From: Aquarana catesbeiana
Taxonomy: Eukaryota; Chordata; Amphibia; Anura; Ranidae
NCBI RefSeq assembly: GCF_042186555.1
Contig: NC_133325.1
Location: 667,273,639 to 667,337,638, forward strand
Direction of reading: 5' to 3'
DNA: 64,000 bases
The stretch's first letter is position 1; every line of letters begins with the position of its first letter. A program made the translations under genes and the position numbers. The notes below the pieces were generated by a model. It did not search any database. It was given only the letters and a program-made list of their open reading frames with translations, and was not told where the DNA came from. Below are positions 48,601 to 60,600 of this stretch, piece by piece.

Positions 48601-51600
48601 TTTTTTTTTCAAAAAATAAAAACCCCAGAGGTGATCAAATACCACCAAAAGAAAGCTCTATTTGTGGGAACAAAATGATAAAAATTCTGTTTGGGTACAG
48701 CATAGCATGACAGCGCAATTGTCATTTAAACAGCGACAGCGCTGAAAGCTGAAAATTGGCTTGGGCAGGAAGGGGGGTGTAAGTGCCCTCTATTGAGGTG
48801 GTTAAACAGCCCAAGCTGTCTAGTAGTGCAGTTAGAGGGTTGAGACAAACCTTTATTAATCATGTAAAAATGTCAGAATGAAAGTTGTTGTAACTGCTTA
48901 AAATGTTCATTAAAAAGTGTTAGCAGTTATGGTTTTACATTGTTGGTCACTAACATAAAGTCCATCTAAATCTACTACTCCATCAAACACGTAAGCCTCC
49001 ACTGATTGACAATGCTGGTGTATAAGGGTAACTTCATTGTGCCTCCATAGATGCAGTAGAGGAATGAATGTAGCCACCCTTATGCTGGCTATTATAGAAA
49101 AAATTGTCCGTAAGAGCAAACAATGGTGCCATCATGTAATGACCATCTTTAGATCGATAAATCATTCACTGGACATAAATCAGTTTTTCGTCTATTTTGT
49201 CTCATATGCGCAGTGCAAACAGTTCCATTTTTAATGGACTAGAAACACATTAACCTTTCAATTTATCGTTAATTCGCCAGAATTTGTATACCTGTTCCTT
49301 TGATTTTTTTGGCTCTAAAAAGTTAAAACCGAGTTTCTGTTTTGTGCCCATTAGCTGGACAAAAAAAGAAACGAACGGTCTAAATGACAGATTTTCTAAT
49401 GATTTTTCAGCTAGTGTATGGCAAGCATAAGACAGGAGTATGTGTAGCTGTGATTCGTTACATTTTTGTTTTTGGGTTTATGTGCAGTTTAGCTACTGGC
49501 AGGAATAGACAAGGGAAGGACAGAGCAGTGGTGACGAGGTATGAACAAACCGGGACTACACAGTAAGGGACACACTGGTCACAAGACTTTTGTGGTTGTG
49601 ATCAACAAGCACACTGATTGCTGAATCAGAGAGCTTGCAGAGAGTGGAGAAGGGGGGTCTGTACTGCCAGGGACCTAATATGAGTAAGCACCACACTGCT
49701 TTCTGCATTGTGCACAGGAATGGGCTAGACAGGGACACAGGCTTCATACTTGTGGAAGTGATCGGAGATCATTTCAACAAACTGAAAGCAAGAAGACAGG
49801 AGCTACCATATTTACATGCCTTGTGGATGTAATCAGCAGCTTGTACACAAAATGGCTAAGTGTCAGAAACCATCTGGGTGTGAGTTAATGGTCGCTGAAA
49901 CGACTTTGAACTTTACAGCCTCTGAAAATGCAGCTGCCCTAAGATTTACCGAGCTGGCCTGCTGCATGTAGTTTGGTCCCAACGCAACCTTTATGTCCGT
50001 GACGACAAGCGTCAGAGTATGATTGGCACCTCTGGCATCAGTATTCATCTTTATTGCTACTGGCTTGCAACAAGTAAAAGTCACAACTGGTCCTTTACTT
50101 TTTTGTTTCTACTGATTCTTGCAGAAAACAATGGGACAGCGGATGGACATTCCTCATATGTGTTGTTACAAGCTGGTGACTATCAAATTTAAATGGTGGG
50201 GTCTGCAGAACAAAGTGGAGAGCTTCATACAGAAGGTGAGTACACAGTAGCTGGTAGCGGCTGGAAATTGTTCATCCTTTGTTTCAAGTATCACATTTTT
50301 ACAGCACTAGCCATTAATTAGTTAAGGGAATGGTGGCCTGGCTTCTTTTTTAGAAACCCTGACAACCTTGTGTTACAATCACCATGTCTTTTTTTTAACT
50401 TAGGACTGGACTGGCATTTCCAGTCCTCCAGCTCTCATTTATGTAAATGGAGAGCAAACTGCGCTAAATACCTAAGTAAACAAAAAATGGGAGCTGCGCT
50501 AATTTAACTTTATAAAGTCCGTAGTGAAATGAACTAAATAAAAAAAATATTGTATATCACTCTTGAAAGTGAAAACCGAAAATACGTCCGTAGTGAAATT
50601 AAACAAACAAATCTCTGAAAAGCAAAAATTATGTGTATCACTCTTGAAAGTGAAGAGAAAAAAAATTGGCAAATCGCTTAGCAAAGTCTTCTCATAGTGT
50701 CAATGGTGAACAGACATAACATAGCAATCCCTCCATCACATAGAATGCATGCTTACCAGATAGCAAGCGATATAGTGCTTGTACCGTAAAGCGGAGTTCC
50801 ACCCGTTTTTTTTGGTTTATTAAAAGTCAGCAGCTACAAAAAGTATAGCTGCTGACTTTTAATAAACAGACACTTACCTGTCCCACGGTCCAGCGATGCG
50901 GGCGCACAGAGGCTCGCTTCTCTCCGCAGCGCCGTCATAGCAAATGTGGGCACCTGGCCATAACAGCTTATGGCTTCATGGCCGGGCGCTGCGCTCTGCT
51001 ATTGGTCAGGCAATCTTCTGTGATTTGTGCCGTGTCCCAGAAGATCGCTAGCAGGGAGGGGCCGCCTAGGGCGAGAGGAGGAGTCACCTAGGCGGCCAAG
51101 AAGAGGAAGTGGGACAGGAAGTCCCACTAAAAAGAAGGTACACACTCCCCTCCCCCCAAAAATTACAGTTGACATGTCAGAGGTCGAGGAGTGCTTAAAG
51201 CGGAAGTTCCACTTTGGGGTGGAACTTCGCTTTAATACCCAGCCCGGGCCTTTGTCCTCAACCAGGGAGTCAGATGACAGCTCTTTGCCTGGAGAGTCGA
51301 TATTAGGTGGAGCAAAGCTGGTGGTCTGAGTCTTTATAACCGGTTTTAAAGTGGCCAATTTCGATCGAGAACAATGTAACATCTAATAAAAATACAGTAT
51401 TGCACTTATAAGAGCATATAAAACAACATGTGTAAAAAAAGCCAGCCGACTAATGTGATTGCCCGTCCTTTCCGGATCTGAGCAGTGCGCTGATGTTAGC
51501 ATGTCCCTTCTTCCAATGCATTTCGTCACAATCTGACGTCATCCTGGGGCATGGGCGGCGTGCTGACTCACCACTTAAATATACATCTGGAACCACACCT

Positions 51601-54600
51601 CGTTCTGAGCCTCGGACAGGCAGATTCAAAGATCTCTATATTGGAAGAGGGAAAGAAAACCTTTACCCCGCTAGAACTTGTGAATGCGGTACTGGAAAGA
51701 AAAATGAAAAACTCCACCAGTAACCGATCATAGGAAACCAACCTCTAATAATAAACTGGGCCATTAATGAAATTAGTCTTGGAGCACCAGACTATATATA
51801 AAAACAGAAAATGGGAAATGATAAGTGATATTAAAAGGAGAAAAGGACTCCTTTATCTGCTCATTTATGTACATAACTAAACTTTTAGGTTAAAAAAAGA
51901 GCTAATATTTATATGCTGCCAGCCTGGGCCGCCCTCAGGGGGATACAGCCGTTACACAAGTAAGGGGCCCGGACCACATGTCACAACCCAGCCCATCTTT
52001 AACAGGAGGCATCTGCTGTCAGAGCGGACCGGCTGCAAGGATGTAGGGGAGGGTAGAGAGGTGGGCGGATCCCATATGTGTGCAGGTCGTGGCCTGCTGT
52101 CAGGCGCTGGCTGGGTGGGGTGTCACAGGTGGGGAGCAGCGGGACAGGTGGGAGATAGTGGCACAGGTGGGTAGCAGGGTCACAGGTGGGGGAGATACTG
52201 CCCCTACTGCAAAGAGCCACATCTGGCCCCTGGGCCACAGTTTGGAGACCCCTGGTCTAGATATTGGCATGTCCTTTCTGACACAGCACCACCAAAATAA
52301 ATGTGTATGAATGAATAAGTAACTAAATAAAACAATATGTAAAATGAATCCAAATAAATCCAAAGTAAAAAGAGAATATCATTATGTAAATGCTGCTTTA
52401 TTCTAACCAGTAGTGTCAAAAAACATATATAAAATCAAGTTCGTGGTGAAAAAAAAGGCTTTCTAACAGAGACCAAAACCAAGTGTTATAGATGGAGAAA
52501 TGTGAAATGTCTTCCACCACCCAATCAAATCTACTAGTTTGTGGGTTTTCAACAAACATCCAGTGAATTGCACACTCCCCCCTTAATATATGCTACAATG
52601 ACTACAGCAAACACAGCCTGATCAATCAAGGCACAAATGATCTCTCTGCGTAACTCCAGCCTTTAAATGGATTTCTCGTTGCTGTCCTTGCCTCTCCACA
52701 CAATAGAATACTGGTGTGGGCTGTAGCTCATCGTAGCCATGCTGTTCTTCTTACTTAAAAGAATTTTAATGTGTATAATCAGCAACTGTGGCCACCTGAG
52801 TCCTAGTATTCGCTTTACACCTTGACATTACATATCTGCTTTTCATAGGAGATACCTAGGGCAAGTAGTGATCAGGCATCTGTTAATGAATCAGAATTTT
52901 ATTTGGTTTGAGTAATAATCTTTATGTGGCTTTTATGTTGAGAAATTTAGTAACTTGTATAAACAGCTTAAAATTACACTTTTTATTCATGCACAAAAAA
53001 AAAAAGGGAAATAACACCAGAGGATCCAGTTAAACTTCTGATTTAAAATTATCCTCAAACTGTTTGCTGTCTACGCAATGTGCGGTGGCAAAACAGTGGG
53101 CGTTGGGCTTTAATGCCCACAAACTGCACTTATGCGTCACTATGCGTTCAAAGTTTCTGTGCTGAGAGAGTGCGCACTGCGTTCTCCCAGCACAGAGCCC
53201 AAACTGTTAGACAGCTCACGATCCCCACTAGTGATTGGTAGCTGGTTAGACTGGCTCCCGATCTTGTGACCACTGTGACAGCCAGTCAGAGGTTACATGA
53301 CGGACAATCCTTCCCACCCCTTCAGAACCTTTTAAAAGGACGCCTGAGTGAGTGGGAAGGGGTTAAAGAGCTGTGTGTGTGTAAGCACAAGCCTGATGGG
53401 AAGAATTGCCATCACATCCACCTTTTAAAGCTGCCCCTTTGGTGTGTAAAATGTTTCCAAGAATGCCAGTGATCAAAAGTTCACAAGTATATTTCCTTGT
53501 AGCTTCTAACTTCAATAGAGCTCATAATGTGCATTTTGGGCCCTATTCACACTTGTCCGACTCCAAAGCTGCGCCGACTTTGGGGTGCAACTTTGCATGG
53601 GTGCAACTTGAATAAGACTTTGGCTTTGAACAGTGATAATGGACAACTGTTGCACACAAGTTGCATTGTGTAACATTCAGTTACGACTTTCATGCAACTT
53701 CTGAGGATTAACATTAACGTCACACAAGTGTGAATGGAGCCTTAGCAAATTTATTCACAGCTTCTAACTTCAGCTTGTTTAAAAAAAAAAAAAAAAAAAT
53801 GGAAGCTGATTAGTTTCTATGTAGAGCTGTACCAGATTTTGCACTCTCACGTTTTAGTAAATTAACCCAATTTTGCCCATGAGCATCTTTGTGTCAGAAA
53901 TTAACCACCTAATATATATATATGGTCTCGGGTGGAAGTGGTTATACCATGATCAGGGCTGCAGCTACAGTCATGATCCTGGTATTGTTCTTTATAGGCA
54001 GCAATATAGGCAGTTCTTAATAGACCTTAGATCTCTCCAAAAAGAGGACCTGTGACTGCCAATGCTATCACAGGGGATGTTGTTCATCCCTCGTGATCGA
54101 AAAAAAAAAATTAAAGGTACAGTGTGAAAAAAAAAATTAAAGCACCCCCGAGCTTACGTGCAAGTGTGACTGCACACGTAGGTGCATATGTAAACCGCGA
54201 TCTCACCACACATGTGAGGTATCGCTGCGAACATCAGAGAGAGCAGTAATTCTAGTGCCAGACCTCCCTGTGTAACTCACAACTGATAACCTGTAAAGGC
54301 TTTTAAAACGTTGGCTATGGATATTTCGGGACAGTTGGATGTTGCAATTTTTTTATGACAAGCGGTAATGGCTCAGCGTTTTTTTAAACAAAAATATTTG
54401 GAAAAAAATACACTTTAATGAATTTTAGTGTGCACAAACACAATATACCCAGTTTCTTGCTAAAATATAAAAGATGATGCTATGCCTAGTAAATAGATAC
54501 CAAACATGCCACGCTTTAAAATTGCAGACGCCCGTAGATTGGAACCAAACTCCAGCTTTTTAAATTAACAATAAGTGATGTTTTAAAAGCCTTTACAAGT

Positions 54601-57600
54601 TATCACTTTAGATTTACACAGGAGGTGCTAGAATTATTGCTCTCACTCTGATGTTCACGATGATACCTTGTGTGTGGTGCGATCGCTGTTTACCTATGCA
54701 TGTGGGACCGACGTGTGCGTTAACTTTTGCATGTGAGCACGGGGGCGCTTTACTTTTTTTTTTTTTTTAATCTATTTATTTATTTTACACTGTGCCTTTT
54801 TTATTTTTTATTTTTTTAGGATCAACTTTATTGCTTTACCAAAGAATGAACAACATCCCTTGTGTTAACATGGGCAGTGAAAGGTACTTTTTACTTAGAG
54901 ATCTCTTCTCTGCCTTTAAAACCAGTAGGTCAAACCAAGATTGGTTTGATCCGATGCTTTTGCAGGCCAGTAACAGCCTGTTTACATTGTGCTGAAACTG
55001 GAAATGACAAACTACTCATCTCTTCTGTTTTTTTTTAGCCGTAGAGATGATCAGGGATGTTCCGGTTCTCGGTCATCTTTATGGTCAGCCAGCGGAGGAG
55101 GAATGGGAGAGCCCGGGAAGGTGGCGGGAGAAGGGACCCCCTTCCGCTGCCTGTAAAAGTGATCCAGCAGCTAATTAGCCACTAGGATTGCTTTTACATT
55201 AAAGCCCATTGCCACCTGAAAAAAAATATATACAGGCATCATCTCAGTAAAACCCCTTCAACCATACGACGTATGGGTACGCTGCTGAGGCCGAAGTGGT
55301 TAATGTATTGTAGTTTGTTACCATGCCACAGGCGTGCAAAATTTTGAAGTGTGACATATTCGGTATCTGTTTACTTGGTGGAACATAATATTTTATATTT
55401 TACCTAAAAATTGGGTAGTATATTGTGTTTGTTTTCACTAAAATTCATTAAAGTGTATTTTTTCCAAAAAATTTGCACTTAAAAAACCACTGCGCAAATA
55501 TTGTATGACATAAAAAAAATGCAACACCCACCATTTTATTTTCTAAGACTTCTGCTTAAAAATATATAATGTTTTAGGGTTCTAAGTAATTTTCTAGCAA
55601 AAAAATGCAGATTTTTACTTCTATGAGAGAAATGTCAGAATTTGCCCAATGATTAAGAGATCAAACACCTTGTTTCATTCCCTGCTTCTAGCAGGTGCCA
55701 CAATTTGCAGCTGAAAGTGTACACATGGATTTGAGAAGGCTGCAGTTTGATGGGATTAGTGCATATATATCCCATTCTGTGAAGTATCATCAAATTTTAT
55801 GGTTCATTTTCATACCGCGTGTTTACATTTCATATAACAAAATAACTGAATTGCTATGAGTTAACCAGTTACTAAAATTACTGAAAACTCATTGTTAAAA
55901 TCCCTAAATCTCTAACTGACCTTGAACTGATATTGCAGAACTGGCTTATGAATCATTGCTGCAGTTGTTTTTAAATGAAACTAGCTTAGAGCATGTAATG
56001 TGCAATCTGTTTGTTTTATGTGTAAAAAGACAGGCACCTTTTTCTTTGTAAGGGAAATATTTAAAGTGGTTCTAAAGCCTAAACATTTTTATCTATACTG
56101 CATTCCCTGCATTAAGAAAAAAAATGTTCCAGTACCTGCATCGCCTCCCCTCTCCCCCTTTTTGTACTTGTGTGAGCCCTCACTTGATCCAGCGCTGTAT
56201 CCTTCTGCAGTGGCTCTGCTATCTCTCCCCTCTCTCACAGGCTTTAACAATGACTTCCACTGCTCTAGGCCAAATCCTGTGCGGAGGGGGCGGGGTGGAG
56301 CCGGGCCAGCTCGGGATTAAGCCTGCAGGTGTACCACATTAGGAAGCAGCCACCTATGGGGTCACACCGAGAAGAGGTGGAGTTGGTAGCCCCGGCGGGG
56401 GACCTCAGAAAAGGAGGATCAAGGCCACTCTGTGCAATTTTTTTGCACAGAGCAGAAAAGTATAACAAGTTTGTTGTTTAAAAAATATATGCTTTAGAAT
56501 CACTTCAAATGTAATCTAAACATTTACTTGGATTTAATAGCTGACTAATAATCTCTAGAAATATACTGCGCTATTAACCTCTAAATTGAGCAGCTGCAAG
56601 CACCACAACTCAACATGTCGTTGTGCAATAGCAAAGAAAGATTAACAAGTGCTGCTCTATCTATAAACAGTGATATAAAGTGACGTATCAGAATTCCAAT
56701 ATTGGAAAATATGTATCGTATCAAACAAATCAAAATAAGATAAAGTATCACCACCTTTACAATGTGAATGAGTTGACAAAGTGAAAAAAAAAGTCCATAT
56801 ATGACATCAGTAAAGAAAATGTCCATAAATAATACAGGTGAATTAAACTTCACTATTGATAGAAGAAAAGCCTTGTTGACGCTCATCTAACCACTTAGTT
56901 TCTTACACCAAGTTCTACTGGATTTTTTGATGATATGCCTGCTTAATTCCTGCTTGACGTAAGTGCAATATTTTTTTTTTAAATAAATACTACTTCAATG
57001 GTTTTACACTATGTGGAGATTTTTTTTACTTTTATGATGACTGACCTACTAAATAAGAGAAGTTTCACCGTGATTGTTGTGAAATTGGATGTTGAACCTG
57101 CCATACAGCATTTAGTGTGGGAGAGCTTATTCTCCTGATGTCTATCTGACTCAATGTTAACAGCATTTGAGTCCACACAATCTGGTAAGCGCATTTAAAA
57201 CCTCTATCGGTGGGGGCTTACACACCAGGGTGATTTCTTAGTTGGATCAACAAGGCTTTTCTTCTATCAATATTGAAGTTTAATACACTTGTATTATTCA
57301 TGGACGTTTTCTTTATTGATGTCACATATGGACTTTTTTTTACTTTGTCAACTCATTCACACTGTACACGTGGTGATACTTTATTTTAATTAGTTTGATA
57401 CATATTTTTCAATATTGGAATTCTGACTTTATATCACTGTGTGTATGTGAGTGTGTGTGATAAATAAATATATATATTATATAGCTCAGCACTTGTTAAT
57501 CTTTTTTTATAAGCTGACTGTTATGGACTTTGGTATTCGCATACCCTGAATGCCGTTATCATAATTGCACAGTACAGGGCACAACTTTGATAGATTTTGG

Positions 57601-60600
57601 GTTATAGGTTGGTACCTTTTATTTACAGGATTGAAAACTGGCAAAGCTTTGGAGGACTTGCCCCCTGGGTGTTTTCCTATAAACCTCCCCCACTCTGTGA
57701 GCTGTCAGTTTTTGTTAGTGTCCTAAGGTGTTGGACCTCCTCTCCCATACAGAGAAATCAATCTTGGCAGCTTAGGTAGTTTTAAACTTTTTTGGTCTTT
57801 TTATGCAACCAGATCGGTGCAAGCTCTTGAAAAATATGGTAGCCTTACCCAGACTCCACGCCATAGAAAAGGCCTGTAATGTTGTGTCACGTACCTGGTC
57901 AGAGGCCGATAAGCTGAGAGGGCTTCCCTTGTGGCTAAGTGCAGAGCGCCCCTGAAGGTGGTAACAGGGAGTGCTATACTTATAGAAGCAGGAGTTGCCA
58001 GCTGCGACAGGCTGAAGTGATGAAGAGATGTCCGCTGGATGGTGGCTGACGAGCAGGGTGCACTGCTGGGCAGGAGTTCCTCAGGAGTACCGGGTGAGAC
58101 TTGACAGAAGGGAGAGCCAGGAGCAGAGTCAGGAGCCAGGCCAGAAGTCATACACAGAGGATCAGCCGGGAGTAAGGCAGCAAGCAGAGTCAGGAGTAAA
58201 CCGGGGTCATACACGGATCAGCAGGCAGAAGCGGAGTCACTGGAACAAGCCAAGGGTCAAAGCCAGGAATTGAGATATGACAGGTCAAAGGCAAGCCGGC
58301 TCGATAGCAGGAACAAGAACTCGGGAACACACAGGGGAGCTGAAGATCATCCAGCAATTAGTGGTTGCTGCTGCAGGCTTTAAATAGGCCACTGGGTGCC
58401 AGAGTCTGTCACGCATTGCGTGCGCTTTGCCATATGCTCATGTGCACTGGAGAATATATCTTCCTGACCATTCTTGCCCGTGTGCACATGAGCATTAGCA
58501 TTGGCGAATTTTCGTTTGTCAATCCGCGATTCTGCTGGCCTTTGCTAGGCATGCCAGTTCTTCTGCGAATTGTTCTCTGACCGTGCCTCCTCGCAAGGGG
58601 CAGCCTCTGGATGACCAGGCGTGCTTGCTTCTCTGGATATTTTCTGAAGAATTCACGCAGAAGTTTAGTGGCATGAACATTATTTGCATGTTCCCAAGAG
58701 CTCTCTTCAGGTGAGTAACCCTTACACTTTACCAGGTATTGGACTTGTCTTCCCCTTTTTCGACAATCCAGGATGGCTTCCACCTCAAACTCTGTTTTTT
58801 CATCCACCATGATTGCAGGTGGAGGTGGGTCTTCCCATCCAGAAAAGGGGCCAGAAGTGACTGGTTTGAGCAGTGAAACGTGGAAGACTGGGTGAATCTT
58901 ATAAGAGCTCGGCAGGGACCATTCGAAGGCCACAGAATTAATCTCTTTCTTGATTGCAAAGGGACCGATGACCTTGGACCCAGCTTCCGAGAAGGGCAAG
59001 ACAGTTTGAGGTTCGCTGTAGAGAGCTACACTTTATCCCTTACCTTCAGAACTGGATTCCCTTTCTTCCTCCTGTCATAATATTTCTTGTAGTCCTCCTG
59101 TGATTTCTGTATGGTTTCTTTAAGAACCTGCAAGTTTTCTTGAATAAAGGTTAATCTGTACTGTACAGCAGGTACTGCTGCTTCTGGAATGGCATTAGGC
59201 AAAAATGACGGATGGAATCCATAGTTCGCCCAGAATGGAGACTGGTTGGTGGTAGCATGTACAGGATTATTGTACGCAAATTCGGCACACGGGAGCAAGG
59301 CTACCCAGTTATCTTGAGCAAAGGTAGAAATGCAACAGAGATATTGCTCTAAATTCTGATTTGTCCTCTCTGTCTTGCCGTTACTCTGCGGATGATAGGC
59401 AGACGACCAGCAGACTTCAATGTTCAAAGCTTTGCAGAGAGCCCTCCAAAACCTTGAGGTGAATTGTACTTCTCTGTCAGAGACAATACTGTTCAGCAGG
59501 CCATGTAATCTTACAATCTCCTTGATAAAGGCGTGTGCTGTGTCCATGGCAGAGGGGAGTACCCAGTAGAGGCAGAAAGTCACCCATCTTTGATAGACGA
59601 TCGACCACCACCAGGATAGTGGAGAAACCATGGGAAGGACAGTAAATCAACTATAAAGTCCATGGATAGCATCTTCCAAGGGCGGTCTGGGACAGGCAAT
59701 GGTCTTAACAGACCCCAAGCTAGCGTGCAACTTCCTTTTATTTCGTGCACAGGTCGTACAGGAACCTACAAAGTTCTTTTAATCTTGCCTCAGGTTAGGC
59801 CATCTGCTCAGATGTCATATGGACCCCGAAATGGCCGGCAAGCTGGTGTTCGTGAAAGGTCTTGAGGACCTGGAGTCTGGCTCCCTCAGGAACAAAAATC
59901 TTGTCCTCGTGCCACAGGAGTCCTTCGTGTTTTCTGAGTGCAGAAATCTCTGATTCTGAGTATCAAGCAGAGGCCTGTTCAAGAGTTGACCTTAGATCAG
60001 ACTGAATCAGAAGAAAATTCTGAGGGGACAGGATGGTGCTGGGGCGACAGTAACACTTCACACCCAGTGAGCAGGGACGCTTACCAGATGGTGTGGACCA
60101 TCTATTGCTAGGATGGTCAAACAGGCAGGCAGAATATCCCTCTGCGGGGTATAAGGCAAGAAATCTTCTGGAAACACTCTGATATGGGGCCAAACCCTCT
60201 ATAGAAACCACACTCAAATGGACCGCAGCAGGATCAATACAACCTGGTTTAGCCCCACGACCTCCTCTTTGTGGGGTGTGGTAATTAGCAGAATGATAAT
60301 CATAAGATTCTTCTTCATAAGGATATTCCCTCTCATATCAATATCGCGCAATAAATTATATCTCAAAATGTTTTCTTTATTTTAGTAGTCTGGTTAATAT
60401 GAAAAAACATATGTAGTAAATGTTTAACCTGCGTGCCAGAGCGTTTCTTATTACTGTTCAACCAGGTTTGTGATCCTGGAATCTCCTTGACATCCACTGC
60501 AGGAACACAGCTTGATAAAGAACACACTTTGGGCCTGCTGATTGGACAGTAATTGAGCAGCAGCACAGTGCTGAGTCAACACTCTGCTCTCTCTTCTTTT

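Larger units (their letters stand above)
57885..60240 (-). mobile_element. Ty3/gypsy chromodomain retrotransposon relic, 5'-truncated
   Basis: On the minus strand the order is the H2C2-type integrase N-terminus (about 59960-59790), the integrase core (59631-59026), the chromodomain (58999-58600), then an LTR-like region (about 58590-57885). This is the 3' half of a chromovirus-type Ty3/gypsy element. gag, protease and RT are absent; similarity fades near 60240. It is antisense to PITPNA, in the intron before exon 61249-61371. Confidence 0.85.

Noticed and set aside
50999..51382. 127-codon minus and 100-codon plus frames
   Set aside because: Both lie in a fold-back MITE that also occurs at 13028-13460, where the frames are not conserved.
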